Positions 1-9,655 of a stretch of 64,000 nt of DNA are shown one piece after another. The notes beneath the pieces are model-generated. The model was not told where the DNA came from. It saw only the letters and a list, made by a program, of their open reading frames with translations, and did no database searches. The number at the start of each line of letters is the position of its first letter. Position 1 is the stretch's first letter. The DNA is from JAHFUA01 sp963808725 (lineage in GTDB: Bacteria; Acidobacteriota; Terriglobia; Terriglobales; Acidobacteriaceae). The translations under genes and the position numbers were made by a program. Location of the stretch: assembly GCA_963808725.1 (NCBI GenBank), contig CAWEGO010000002.1, positions 496,001 to 560,000 of the forward strand, in the 5' to 3' direction.

Positions 1-513
1 GCCTTGCTTGGCCATCGCGCGCAGGCGGATGACGCCGGTGGTGGTCTCCTCGGTGCCGCCGATCACGCCGGCGGCATCGCCCGGACGCTTAGTCAGCAGC
101 GTGGTCACCAGGTCGGCGCCGTCGTCCATGGTGATCTGCGGACGGTGGTCGAGCGCGGCCAGGATGTGCTGGTAGTAGGTCTCGTTGTCCTCGCCCTTGA
201 TGGCGAACACTGGGATGCCGTAGTCGCGGACCAGCGACGCCGCCACTTCGTCCTGGGTGGAGAGCGGGTTGGAAGCGCAGACCACGCAGTCGGCGCCGCC
301 GTCGCGCAGGGTGATGGCCAGGTTGGCGGTCTCGGAGGTCACGTGCAGGCAGGCCGCGACCCGCACTCCCTTCAGCGGCTGGTTCTTGATGAACTCCTTG
401 CGGATGAGCTGCAGCACCTTCATCGACTGGTTAGCCCACTCGATGCGCTTCTTGCCCTGGTCCGCCAGGTCGAGACTTTTTACGTCGCCTTTGGATTGAG
501 AAACGGTCGGCAT
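1..513 (-). CDS. ahcY: Adenosylhomocysteinase, N-terminal part (truncated by window edge)
   Basis: The 171 visible codons read from ATG at 513 toward the window start and give the N-terminal part of S-adenosyl-L-homocysteine hydrolase, which cleaves SAH to homocysteine and adenosine in the cytoplasm and relieves product inhibition of methyltransferases. Family-typical segments are HVTSETANLA, CASNPLSTQDEVAA and GEDNETYYQHIL. The NAD-binding domain lies outside the window. metK lies 156 bp upstream on the same strand, so the two enzymes making SAM and removing SAH are side by side and probably co-regulated. Confidence 0.93.
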   Translation of the reverse strand, partial: MPTVSQSKGDVKSLDLADQGKKRIEWANQSMKVLQLIRKEFIKNQPLKGVRVAACLHVTSETANLAITLRDGGADCVVCASNPLSTQDEVAASLVRDYGIPVFAIKGEDNETYYQHILAALDHRPQITMDDGADLVTTLLTKRPGDAAGVIGGTEETTTGVIRLRAMAKQG

Positions 514-628
514 AATTTCCTTTATGCGAGCTCTTGCGCTCGTTCAGATTTGAGTGCTGCTGGAGGCGGCGCAAACGCCGCGCCCGGATTTTGGTTTCGG
601 AATCCTAAGAATACTCGAAACGGAAAGC

Positions 629-660
629 GGCAGGGGCAGAAGAAATCCACAGCCCCTGCC
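629..660 (-). terminator. Hairpin between metK and ahcY (terminator or attenuator candidate)
   Basis: A perfect 9-bp inverted repeat (GGCAGGGGC / GCCCCTGCC) with a 14-nt loop sits just after the metK stop. No clear T-run follows on the minus strand, so it may be a weak terminator, an mRNA-stabilising hairpin or a processing site between the two genes. I do not see a known SAH or SAM riboswitch core here. Confidence 0.4.
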
Positions 661-669
661 GGTCGGATG

Positions 670-1851
670 TCACTTGGCAATCGCCGATTCTCTGGCCTTC
701 TGTCCGGCCTGCTCGGCGAGAGCTGCGGCCTTGTCCGTCGCTTCCCAGGTGAAGTCGGGGTCCTTGCGGCCGAAGTGGCCGTATGCCGCGGTCTTCTTGT
801 AGATGGGACGGCGCAGCCGCAGCGATTCAATGATCCCCTTGGGCGTGAGCTGGAAGTTTTTGCGCACCAGTTCGACCAGCTTGCCTTCGGTGACCTTGCC
901 AGTGCCGAAGGTATCCACCATGACGCTGACCGGCTCGGCCACGCCGATCGCATAGGCAAGCTGCACCTCGCAACGGTCCGCGAGGCGGGCGGCCACGATG
1001 TTCTTGGCGATATAGCGCGCCATGTAGCAGGCGGAGCGGTCGACCTTGGTCGGGTCCTTGCCGCTGAAGCAGCCGCCGCCGTGGCGGCCCATGCCGCCAT
1101 AGGTGTCCACGATGATCTTGCGCCCGGTCAGGCCAGTGTCGCCCATGGGCCCGCCCACCACGAAGCGTCCGGTGGGATTGATGTGGTACTTAGTGTCGGC
1201 ATCCAGCATGTTCGGCGGAATGACGGCCTGGATTACGTGCTGCAGGATTTCCGCCCGCAACTTCTTGTTGTCCACCACTTCGGAGTGCTGGGTAGAGACG
1301 ACCACGGCATCCACGCGCACCGGGCGGTGGTTCTGGTCATACTCGACTGTGACCTGGGATTTGCCGTCGGGACGCAGCCAGTCGAGCTGGCCGCTCTTGC
1401 GGATTTCGGCGAGGCGGTGGGTGAGCCGGTGCGCCAGGGTGATGGGCATGGGCATCAGCTCTTCGGTCTCGTTCGAGGCATAGCCGAACATCATGCCCTG
1501 GTCGCCGGCGCCGCCCGGGTCCACGCCCATGGCGATGTCGGGGCTCTGCTCGTGGATCGAAGAGATGACCGCGCAAGTCTCGTGATCGAAGCCATAGGCG
1601 GCATCGGTGTAACCCACCGACATGACCGTGCCGCGGACGATCGCGGGGAAATCCACGTAAGCCTTGGTGGTGATCTCGCCGGCGATGAACGCCAGCCCGG
1701 TGGTCATTAAAGTCTCGCAGGCAACCCGGCTATAGGGATCCTCGGCCAGGCAGGCGTCGACGATGGCGTCGGAGATCTGGTCGGCAATTTTGTCGGGATG
1801 GCCTTCGGTGACGGACTCAGAGGTAAACAAAAAACGTTCTTGGGAACTCAA
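670..1851 (-). CDS. metK: S-adenosylmethionine synthetase
   Basis: A 393-residue protein of normal family length that makes SAM from methionine and ATP. Visible signatures are GHPDKIADQISDAIVDA near the N terminus, GAGDQGMMFGYA in the middle and GGGCFSGKDPTKVDRSA toward the C terminus. The last carries Cys where the common form has Ala (GGGAFSGKD). The start is TTG at 1851, chosen because the canonical MSSQERFLFTSESV start follows it and AGGAGGAG lies about 9 nt upstream. ahcY follows on the same strand. Confidence 0.96.
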   Translation of the reverse strand: MSSQERFLFTSESVTEGHPDKIADQISDAIVDACLAEDPYSRVACETLMTTGLAFIAGEITTKAYVDFPAIVRGTVMSVGYTDAAYGFDHETCAVISSIHEQSPDIAMGVDPGGAGDQGMMFGYASNETEELMPMPITLAHRLTHRLAEIRKSGQLDWLRPDGKSQVTVEYDQNHRPVRVDAVVVSTQHSEVVDNKKLRAEILQHVIQAVIPPNMLDADTKYHINPTGRFVVGGPMGDTGLTGRKIIVDTYGGMGRHGGGCFSGKDPTKVDRSACYMARYIAKNIVAARLADRCEVQLAYAIGVAEPVSVMVDTFGTGKVTEGKLVELVRKNFQLTPKGIIESLRLRRPIYKKTAAYGHFGRKDPDFTWEATDKAAALAEQAGQKARESAIAK

Positions 1852-1918
1852 CGGACCGCTCCTCCTGATGTTGTTTTCGTGGCTACGCCTAGCGTTGGGA
1901 TGGGTAGCGCAAAATGCA

Positions 1919-1933
1919 CTTATTCCGAATAAG
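1919..1933. promoter_or_regulatory. Palindrome upstream of metK
   Basis: CTTATTC-C-GAATAAG is a perfect 7-bp inverted repeat around one central base, about 70 bp upstream of the metK start. AT-rich palindromes of this size in a GC-rich genome are often operators. No regulator can be assigned. The -10 of metK is not clear. Confidence 0.35.
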
Positions 1934-2031
1934 TTAACAGACTTGGCCCTTCACCGGCAATGATTTACAGCGAACGGGGAAAACTTTAGTGTCGGCGGGG
2001 ATTACCCTCAGCCCGCGGGCCTGATTAACTT

Positions 2032-2649
2032 TTACTGCGTAACGGACGCACCTGCCTTGCGATGCAGCGCGCGCACGACTCGTTCGAGTTCGTTGACCAG
2101 CGGGTCGACCCGCGGGTCAGGCGGCGCAGCCCGGAATGCCTTCACCAGCTCATCGTAGTACCACAACGTGCCCTCGCGGCGTCCCTGGAACCGGTTCCAA
2201 ACTTGTTCGCCGACCTGGCGATAATCGGCCAGGATGGCGCGGGAGTTGTGCAGCTTATCGGCAGCCGAGACCAGGCGGATGCCGGCGTCAGCCGATGGAA
2301 GGTGACTGATGTACTTCTCCTTACGCTCGCGCCAGGGGGGCTTGGGATGGGTATCGCTATCCGTGCAGCCCTCAACGATGTGTCCGACGCGGGGGCCGAA
2401 CTCGCGCAGGATTTCCGCCAGCACCGGCTTGCCACCCTGATCTTCCACTACGTCGTGCAACAGCGCAGCGATGGCCTCATCCTGCCCGCCTCCGTAATGC
2501 AGCACCACCGAGCACACCCCCATGAGGTGCTCGATGTAGGGTATGCGGCTTCCCTTCTTCTTCTGGGTGCGATGCTTGCGCAGGGCAAATTCGAAGGCAC
2601 GCAGGAATTCGGCATTGAGCAACGGGTCGGGCAGTTCGTCGGTTTTCAA
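2032..2649 (-). CDS. HD-domain phosphohydrolase, small alarmone (ppGpp) hydrolase-like
   Basis: A 205-residue protein with the HD-hydrolase pattern of SpoT/MESH1-type (p)ppGpp hydrolases: IEHLMGVCSVV supplies the first His, ALLHDVVEDQGG the HD pair, and SAADKLHNSRAIL the distal Asp with the LHN signature. There is no synthetase, TGS or ACT domain, so it would act as a stand-alone hydrolase in the cytoplasm. The start is TTG at 2649 with AGGAG only 3 nt upstream, which is short. It is transcribed divergently from the next gene. Function as a ppGpp hydrolase is inferred from family; other nucleotides are possible. Confidence 0.82.
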   Translation of the reverse strand: MKTDELPDPLLNAEFLRAFEFALRKHRTQKKKGSRIPYIEHLMGVCSVVLHYGGGQDEAIAALLHDVVEDQGGKPVLAEILREFGPRVGHIVEGCTDSDTHPKPPWRERKEKYISHLPSADAGIRLVSAADKLHNSRAILADYRQVGEQVWNRFQGRREGTLWYYDELVKAFRAAPPDPRVDPLVNELERVVRALHRKAGASVTQ

Positions 2650-2683
2650 AGGCTCCTGACTTTGTCTTTCTTTTGATTTTGTA

Positions 2684-2712
2684 TTGACAATTTCATATTC
2701 GCGCGGTATCCT
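2684..2712 (+). promoter_or_regulatory. Sigma70-type promoter for the 2741 gene
   Basis: TTGACA at 2684-2689, a 17-bp spacer, then TATCCT at 2707-2712. The expected transcription start is about 20 bp before the ATG at 2741. Confidence 0.65.
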
Positions 2713-2740
2713 GCATAGATAGAATTGGCACGAGGCTCTG

Positions 2741-3061
2741 ATGGAGTTTCAACCCAATGCCTACAAAGTTACGTTGCTGTTTCCAATGTACGACAATTCG
2801 GCTGCCCCTTTCCCGGAGAGCGTTTGGGACTGGTGGCGCTCCGAGTTCACAAGGGTTATTCCAGGATACACGGAAGTAGGCGAGGTTCTGGGATGGTGGC
2901 AAGGCCAGACCGATCGCCACCCGATGGTGTATGTCATCGTAAAGTCTGATGACACTACGAAACTCCAAGAGCTCCGCGATTTCGTGGCAGCGGCTGGTAC
3001 GCAATTCCGGCAGGCGGCAATGTATTTCGAGATGCATCCAATTCGTTACGAGGAACTATAG
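2741..3061 (+). CDS. Hypothetical protein, 106 aa
   Basis: A 106-residue soluble protein that I do not recognise. It is rich in aromatic residues (five Trp), has no signal peptide or membrane segment, and reads MEFQPNAYKVTLLFPMYDN at the start, which looks like a compact alpha/beta domain of the kind that senses or degrades small molecules. ATG at 2741 has GAGG about 5 nt upstream and a good promoter at 2684-2712. The following gene starts 43 bp later on the same strand and may be co-transcribed. Confidence 0.7.
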   Translation: MEFQPNAYKVTLLFPMYDNSAAPFPESVWDWWRSEFTRVIPGYTEVGEVLGWWQGQTDRHPMVYVIVKSDDTTKLQELRDFVAAAGTQFRQAAMYFEMHPIRYEEL

Positions 3062-3104
3062 TGCCACTCACCATTCAACATGTTGCTGGACCGGGAGAAT
3101 TCAG

Positions 3105-3570
3105 ATGATCTACCAAAACCCCAGAACGGGAATTAGCATCGATTTGACGACTCTTGGCGACGAAGAAGAGAGATTCTACCGGGCTGCGAAGCAACGGTTC
3201 GAATCTGGAATTGCGTGGTTCGATTTTGATGATTTTGCATTCGGCAGCAACTCGCCATTGTATAGAGGGCGTGCGTCACACCATGAAGTGTTGCAGCATC
3301 CCCTCTATATTGTCCTGAAAGACATGTGGCTAGAACTAGGCGTCCGCCAAGGACGGGTGCGGGCCGATGCTGGGAAAGGAATTGCGAGTGGCTCGCGGAG
3401 GACGAAGGGAGAGAGCGGGAAGGCCGCGCACGAGCGTAACCGCGCGAAAACTCGTAACGTTGCGGTTGCCTATACATCTGCTCGTGCGGGTCACTAAGGC
3501 CGCCGAACTCGAAGGCCTCCCCGTTCAAACCTGGATTGAGCAGGCTCTGGAGAAGACCTTGCCTCGGTAG
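3105..3570 (+). CDS. Hypothetical protein with C-terminal ribbon-helix-helix segment (frame-disrupted)
   Basis: Starts at ATG 3105 with GGGAG upstream (MIYQNPRTGISIDLTTLGDE). In its own frame it runs to a stop at 3497, but the last ~40 residues are low-complexity basic sequence. The +1 frame from about 3378 instead continues RVARGGRRERAGRPRTS, then VTLRLPIHLLVRVTKAAELE and a C-terminal helix to 3570, which resembles a CopG/RHH DNA-binding domain. Removing one G from the doublet at 3378-3379 fuses both parts into one ~155-residue protein. The alternative is two overlapping genes (3105-3497 and 3367-3570, the latter a 67-residue RHH protein). Function unknown; an antitoxin or autoregulator is possible. 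Confidence 0.5.
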
Positions 3571-3594
3571 GCCGGCTTAGGAGAGAGGCGGTTC

Positions 3595-4708
<1,114 letters not shown>

Positions 4709-4741
4709 TGTTTCTTGTTCCTGTTTACCACAGAATTGGAA

Positions 4742-4822
4742 GTGTCATTCCGAGCGAAGCGAGGAATCTATGTTTTTCCATTACCTAAATACATAGATGC
4801 CTCGCTACGCTCGGCATGACAC
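4742..4822. repeat. Long palindromic intergenic element (TGTCAT family, copy 1)
   Basis: Two 31-nt imperfectly complementary arms (4742-4772 and 4792-4822) flank a 19-nt AT-rich loop in the gap between lnt and prfB. The ends read GTGTCATTCCGAGCG and CGCTCGGCATGACAC. The same terminal motif bounds three other intergenic elements in this window. It could fold as a strong hairpin in the transcript. Confidence 0.75.
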
Positions 4823-4835
4823 GACTTGGCGCGGT

Positions 4836-6407
4836 CTACGCTGGGGATGTGCCAAAACGTAATCGAGCGCCCAGCACCATCGTCAACAATGAGATTATCG
4901 CACACCCCCAGGCGAACCAGTCGCCGTGGCGGGTGTAGAAAGTGGTGCTGCTCTCCAGCCCGAAGGGCGCTTCCAGCGCGGTCCGCACATGGCGCGGCGC
5001 GTGCGACACCACGCGGCCATAGGGATCGATTGAAACCGTGATCCCGGTGTCCGTCGCCCGCAGCGCCCAGCGCTGGTTCTCGATGGCCCGCATGCGCACC
5101 ATATTGAGGTGCTGCGCGGGGGCGCCCCAGGGCCCGAACCACTCGTCGTTGGAGATGTTGGCGAAAAGCTGCGCGCCATTGCGGGCGAAGAGGCGCACCT
5201 CGTCCGGGAACACCGACTCATAGCAGATGAACACGCCCAGCTTGTAGCCGTCCACGTCGAACACGGTGCGCTGGGTGCCGCGCGCGAAATCGCCGGCCTC
5301 CTTGGTGATCCTGTGCACGAAAAAGAAGACGCCCGGAACATACTCCCCGAAGGGAACCAGGTGGATCTTGTCGTAGCGCGCGGCCCAGGCGCCATCCGGA
5401 GCGACAAGCGCGGCGGAGTTGAGCGGCCGGCGGTCGGGAGTCATGCCGATGCCGCCCACCACCACATACGAATGCGTCTTCTGGGCAATGCCGCTGATCC
5501 ACTGCCGGAACCGCGCGTCGTCAAGGAAAAACGGCGACGGCGACTCCGGCCACAGGATCAAGCCGGGCTCGGCAGCCGAGGTTCCGGGCGGCGCGGTGCT
5601 GAGGGCGGCCAGTTCGGTGAGCGTCTGGCGATAGTAGTCATACGTCCACTGCGAGGGTTCGAGGATGGGAATGTTTTGTTGGACTAGGGTGGCCACATGC
5701 GTCGGGTGCGAAGGCGGTGGTTTCACCAGAACTCCGAGCTGCAGGATAACCGCCGCGCCGATCGCCGCCGCCAGCATGGTCCGCCGCCGTTCGCGCGGCA
5801 GAACAAATGCGGCCGCCAGGGCGGCATTCACCAGGGCGATCTCGAACGAGAGTCCGTACACCCCCGTCCAGGTGGCGATGCGCGACAGGGGAATATTGTC
5901 TACCTGGGCTGTCCCTAGCGGCTGCCAGGGAAATCCGACGATCTGCTCCCACAGGATTTCTGCGCTCACCCAGAAGAACGGCGCCAGGATCAAGGCGCGA
6001 TTCCGGCCGAGATGCCGGACGCGGACGGCGCCTGCGAGCAGCAGCCCAAAAATCCCGTGGTGCATTCCGGCCGCGAGCAGGAACAGCGCCATGAGCAGCA
6101 CCGCGAGTCCGTCGCTCATACCGCCGTAGACGTGCAGCGTGTGGAAGATCCAGAAACATGTGCCGGCGTAGAAGATGACGCCGTTCACCCACCCCAGCAA
6201 CAACCCCCGGCCCAGGGTGGAGGAAGTCAGTTCGCGTCCGGCGCCATCATGAAGAAGCTGTTGGTTCGCCGGACCGATGATGGCAACCAGCAGCGGCGTC
6301 AGCGCAACCCAGCACAGGAAGTAGAGCGCCGGCGACGGGAAAACCAGCACCTGGAGGATGCCGGAAAGGATCGTCAGCAGCCAGGCACGCTTTGGGATTC
6401 TTGGCAA
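4836..6407 (-). CDS. lnt: Apolipoprotein N-acyltransferase
   Basis: A 523-residue integral inner-membrane enzyme that adds the third acyl chain to lipoproteins in the last step of their maturation. About six N-terminal hydrophobic segments precede a periplasmic carbon-nitrogen-hydrolase domain. The triad is visible as Glu288 in WPESPSPFF, Lys347 in YDKIHLVPFGEYVP and Cys395 in FICYESVFP. A last membrane helix closes the protein. The only plausible start is TTG at 6407, without a strong Shine-Dalgarno. It follows the P-loop gene and lpxD in the same direction, so it belongs to an envelope-lipid cluster. Confidence 0.95.
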   Translation of the reverse strand: MPRIPKRAWLLTILSGILQVLVFPSPALYFLCWVALTPLLVAIIGPANQQLLHDGAGRELTSSTLGRGLLLGWVNGVIFYAGTCFWIFHTLHVYGGMSDGLAVLLMALFLLAAGMHHGIFGLLLAGAVRVRHLGRNRALILAPFFWVSAEILWEQIVGFPWQPLGTAQVDNIPLSRIATWTGVYGLSFEIALVNAALAAAFVLPRERRRTMLAAAIGAAVILQLGVLVKPPPSHPTHVATLVQQNIPILEPSQWTYDYYRQTLTELAALSTAPPGTSAAEPGLILWPESPSPFFLDDARFRQWISGIAQKTHSYVVVGGIGMTPDRRPLNSAALVAPDGAWAARYDKIHLVPFGEYVPGVFFFVHRITKEAGDFARGTQRTVFDVDGYKLGVFICYESVFPDEVRLFARNGAQLFANISNDEWFGPWGAPAQHLNMVRMRAIENQRWALRATDTGITVSIDPYGRVVSHAPRHVRTALEAPFGLESSTTFYTRHGDWFAWGCAIISLLTMVLGARLRFGTSPA

Positions 6408-6456
6408 CTTGCCAGCAGTGTAGCAAAGCAGCCGTCAGCACTCGTCGAACCGGGAA

Positions 6457-7158
6457 CTACAGTCGCTGGTCCAGGCTCTGCAGCTTCTTGCGCACGAACT
6501 CCACCAGGTCGGGCGTGAGGTAGTGGGGCGGGCGCACGCGGAAGATAGGCTTCCGCATCACCTGCTCGAGCAAGGCTTTGTCCCAGCGAAAACTGCGGCG
6601 CTGCGGCTCATTCAGCACCACGGCGCTGGCCTGCTGCAGGAAGTGGCGCGCCGACGACTTGAAGTCGGCGATCGCCGGGTCCAGCACCGCCAGGTAAACG
6701 TCGGGCTCCAGGAACTCCAGTACGCTGTTGGATTCCAGGATCACGTCATCGGCTCGCCCCAACTCCCGCCGCAGGGCGGGGATGGCGTCGGCCAGGCGGC
6801 CGGGGCGGGCGATCAGCAACAACGCGCGGCGCGCGCCCGCCCGCAAGTAGCGCGCGGTATCGGCGTCGCCGGAGGCGTCGCATTCCTCGCGGATGACATA
6901 GCTGGCCTCCGGCGGGAGGTCGTGTTCGTGTTGCGTGATCTTCACCGCCGTCCAGCGGCGCTCCGGCACCGCCCTGATCAGGTTGGCGACCAGGCAGGTC
7001 TTGCCCACGTTCCGCGCCTGTCCGCCCACCACCACGATCGCCATGCAGTATTCTCCGTTGGCGCTGGGATCGAGTTCGGGCGGCGCCGGCCGGGGCTCTG
7101 CGGTCTTGTTCCCGGCGCGCTTGGCGCGCGCAGGACGGCTGGTTACAGACGTACTCAT
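6457..7158 (-). CDS. P-loop NTPase, MobB-like
   Basis: A 233-residue protein whose clearest feature is a Walker A loop, GGQARNVGKT, followed by LVANLIRAVP; this resembles the GTP-binding domain of MobB-type proteins. ILESNSVLEFLEPDVYLAVLD could be the Walker B/substrate strand. The first ~38 residues are basic and Pro-rich and may not be translated: an ATG at 7044 right before AIVVVGGQ has GGAG at good spacing. It starts one base after the lpxD stop, so the two are co-transcribed. The exact role is unknown; no molybdopterin genes are nearby, so a MobB function is doubtful. Confidence 0.75.
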   Translation of the reverse strand: MSTSVTSRPARAKRAGNKTAEPRPAPPELDPSANGEYCMAIVVVGGQARNVGKTCLVANLIRAVPERRWTAVKITQHEHDLPPEASYVIREECDASGDADTARYLRAGARRALLLIARPGRLADAIPALRRELGRADDVILESNSVLEFLEPDVYLAVLDPAIADFKSSARHFLQQASAVVLNEPQRRSFRWDKALLEQVMRKPIFRVRPPHYLTPDLVEFVRKKLQSLDQRL

Positions 7159-7159
7159 C

Positions 7160-8158
7160 CTAGCGTTCCTTCTTCCCCAGCCGCGCCAACACGGCCAGTT
7201 GCTTCAGATACTCGCGAATGGGCCGCGCCGGCGTGCCCCAGAACACCACGCCCTTGCCGCGGATCACCTTGTGGGTGGGCACGCCGCACTGCGCCCCCAG
7301 AATGGCGCCTTCGCGGATGCGCACATGGTCAGCTAAACCCACTTGGCCCGCGATCACCACGTTGTCCTCGATCACCACGCTGCCGGAGATGCCAGTCTGG
7401 GCGGCGATGACTACGTTCTTTCCGATGCGCACGTTGTGGCCAACGTGCACCTGGCTGTCGAGCTTCGTCCCAGATCCGATCACCGTCGCATCGAGCGCCC
7501 CGCGTGCAATGGTAACGTTGGCCCCGATTTCCACGTCGTCGCCGATCTCCAGCCGGCCGACCTGGGGAAACTTTTCGTATACGCCGGTGGTCTCGTCGCG
7601 CACGTAACCGAAACCGTCGCTGCCCAGCACCGCGCCCGCCTGCACCACCACCCGGTTGCCGATCGTGGTGTCGCTGTAGATGGTTACGTGGGCTTTAAAG
7701 CTGCAATCATCGCCGAGGGTGACGCGGGGCGCGATGAACCCTCCGGCGCCGATGCGGGTGCGGTCGCCAATCACGGTGTCTGCGCCAATGTAGCAACCCG
7801 GTTCCACCGAAACCAGCTTGCCCATTTTGACCGAGTCGTGAACGAAGGCGGTGGAAGCGATGCCTGGCTCCCGCCGCCGTGGCGGGAAAATAACCTTGCC
7901 GGCACGGACAAAGGCTAGCCGCGGCTGGTGAGCGATCAGCAGCGGTTTGCGCGCTTCGACGCCGCGAGCAAACTCTCCCGCCACCACCGCTGCGGCCGGC
8001 GACTGCAACGCTGCCCTCAGGTGATCTGCCGATTCCACGAACACCAGATCGTCCGCCGTCGCCGATTCCAGGCTGGCGATGCCGCTGATCTCCACTTTAC
8101 CGTCCCCCACTAATTGCGCCCCGGCTGCCTCGGCCAACTTCTCCAACAAATGTTTCAT
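7160..8158 (-). CDS. lpxD: UDP-3-O-acylglucosamine N-acyltransferase
   Basis: A 332-residue LpxD that adds the N-linked hydroxyacyl chain to UDP-3-O-acyl-glucosamine in lipid A synthesis. It has the N-terminal LpxD substrate-binding domain, then a left-handed beta-helix of hexapeptide repeats (for example GCYIGADTVIGDRTRIGAG, ANVTIARGALDATVI) and the VHVGHNVRIGKNVVIAAQ segment carrying the catalytic His. The C terminus is the usual helical extension. It leads a minus-strand cluster with the P-loop protein and lnt, and marks the organism as an LPS-bearing Gram-negative. Confidence 0.95.
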   Translation of the reverse strand: MKHLLEKLAEAAGAQLVGDGKVEISGIASLESATADDLVFVESADHLRAALQSPAAAVVAGEFARGVEARKPLLIAHQPRLAFVRAGKVIFPPRRREPGIASTAFVHDSVKMGKLVSVEPGCYIGADTVIGDRTRIGAGGFIAPRVTLGDDCSFKAHVTIYSDTTIGNRVVVQAGAVLGSDGFGYVRDETTGVYEKFPQVGRLEIGDDVEIGANVTIARGALDATVIGSGTKLDSQVHVGHNVRIGKNVVIAAQTGISGSVVIEDNVVIAGQVGLADHVRIREGAILGAQCGVPTHKVIRGKGVVFWGTPARPIREYLKQLAVLARLGKKER

Positions 8159-8346
8159 TGCGCCGGAGATGCTACTAGGTTGACATGCCCGGTGCCAAGT
8201 CCCGCCAGCCAGTACTGTCGTTAGCGGATCAAATCAGAATCGTGCTGAGGGCTGGAGAGATGGATGAAAACAGACGCCCCCGGAGCGGGGACTTAAGCCC
8301 CTAACTGATGGCTCCGGAGGCGGTGTACAACCTTGCGGTACATCAA

Positions 8347-9261
8347 TCAAAAAGCATAGGACATTTGTACTCCCACCTGATGCCGGGCTTGCAGGTTCAC
8401 TCCGGGCATCACCTGGCCGGCGATCTGGGCCACGCCTACGTCGAAGTTCACCTTGTACTTCGCCGGAGGAATAAACCGCACCGCGTAGGTGAGGGTGGTG
8501 GGAATATTCAAGGTTGAAAAGTCGAGCGGATGATGGGGCTGCTGCGCCACCTCGGAGGCGAGGATGAGCGTGCTCTTGCGCGGCGCTTTGAAAACGAAGG
8601 CAGCCGAACCGAAAGCACGCGCTTGCCAGTCGGGCGCGTTTCCACCCATGCCCCACAGGACAGCATCGGTGCCGCGGACCCCGCCACTAAGGATCACGGG
8701 AATCGGCTTCAGGGGCACGAACTTGGAGGCCACCGCGTAGATGTCTCCGTCACTCATGCCGCTCACATGCCCGGGGTTGACCGCAGACTGTTCCACCCAG
8801 TTGCCGACATCGCGGACATTCGGCCGCACCACAAATCCGGTCGAGATGGCCGGAACCCATTTGTGCTTTTCGTAGTTCTCGGGAATCAGGTTGACCTTGC
8901 CATTGAAGATGTCGAAACCGTTCTGCCAGAGCGGGCTGAGGCTGGCGTCGCCGCCAAAGACGTGGAATTCGTGGGTGTAGCCGAACTCCAGACGCTTCCC
9001 CACTCCGATCTCGATCGAGGCTTCGTGAAAATCACCGATCACCGGACCGGCATCGAGGAAGTGATACGCCACCACCGGATGAATCTTCTGGCCTTCGGCC
9101 GACGCCGTGTATGCCAGCGGAGTGACGAATACGCCCGTCTCGCCTTCCCACCCCAGACCCTGTGCGTGCAGGGGCCTGGCCGAGCTCAGCACCAGAGCCA
9201 TCCCTGCGACGATTGCGAAGAAATAAAGCCAGCTTTTGCACCACTTGTTGCGTGAGTTCAT
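8347..9261 (-). CDS. Secreted outer-membrane beta-barrel-like protein
   Basis: A 304-residue protein with a cleavable signal peptide (hydrophobic stretch then PLHAQ at about residue 34). The rest alternates polar and hydrophobic strands and ends in a terminal Phe (MSYAF), which is the usual outer-membrane barrel signature. Features include YTHEFHVFGGD and a conserved-looking GVRGTDAVLWGMGG. I cannot name a family. AGGA precedes the ATG at 9261, and a possible promoter (CTGACG, 18 bp, TATATG) lies upstream on the minus strand. Confidence 0.72.
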   Translation of the reverse strand: MNSRNKWCKSWLYFFAIVAGMALVLSSARPLHAQGLGWEGETGVFVTPLAYTASAEGQKIHPVVAYHFLDAGPVIGDFHEASIEIGVGKRLEFGYTHEFHVFGGDASLSPLWQNGFDIFNGKVNLIPENYEKHKWVPAISTGFVVRPNVRDVGNWVEQSAVNPGHVSGMSDGDIYAVASKFVPLKPIPVILSGGVRGTDAVLWGMGGNAPDWQARAFGSAAFVFKAPRKSTLILASEVAQQPHHPLDFSTLNIPTTLTYAVRFIPPAKYKVNFDVGVAQIAGQVMPGVNLQARHQVGVQMSYAF

Positions 9262-9655
9262 GTCCTATCCATCTCCCATATAGAAGTAACTGCGGATTGC
9301 CGTCAGTGCGCGCAATCAAGTGGCGCCCTTTGACGTGCACGGGTCTTATCGGCAGATAGGGGCAGAATCTTCAATGAACTTGCGGGATTGCGTAAGGAGC
9401 CACAGTCTCCGGAGCGCGCGGCTCGTGGTGGGAAACTCCTGGGCGAGAAGCCCAAAAAGGGCCGCGCAAAAAGGGAACTACGAAGTTTTTCGCATTGCGT
9501 GCGGGAGGCGGGTTGCCGCACGCTCCTCCGCACTAAACTTGCCGGAGCCACATGCCGATGGGCACCGCGGAAAAGACCGATTTACCCGGCGAGCAGATTG
9601 TGCCCCGGTGGGCCCTGAAATCAAGATAGCGACTGACTGGAACGAGGAGCACTCT
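9262..9655. other. 394-bp spacer ahead of the V4R operon
   Basis: This divergent spacer separates the barrel gene from the 63-residue gene. I see no convincing gene. It contains short inverted repeats (for example GGGCG-AGAA-GCCC and the hairpin-prone GTGCGGGAGGCGGGTTGCCGCAC) and could hold a long structured leader for the operon. No known riboswitch core was recognised. Confidence 0.4.

Noticed and set aside
4..1710. Long plus-strand open frame antisense to ahcY and metK
   Set aside because: The minus-strand genes are clear enzymes; the antisense frame is a GC-driven shadow.
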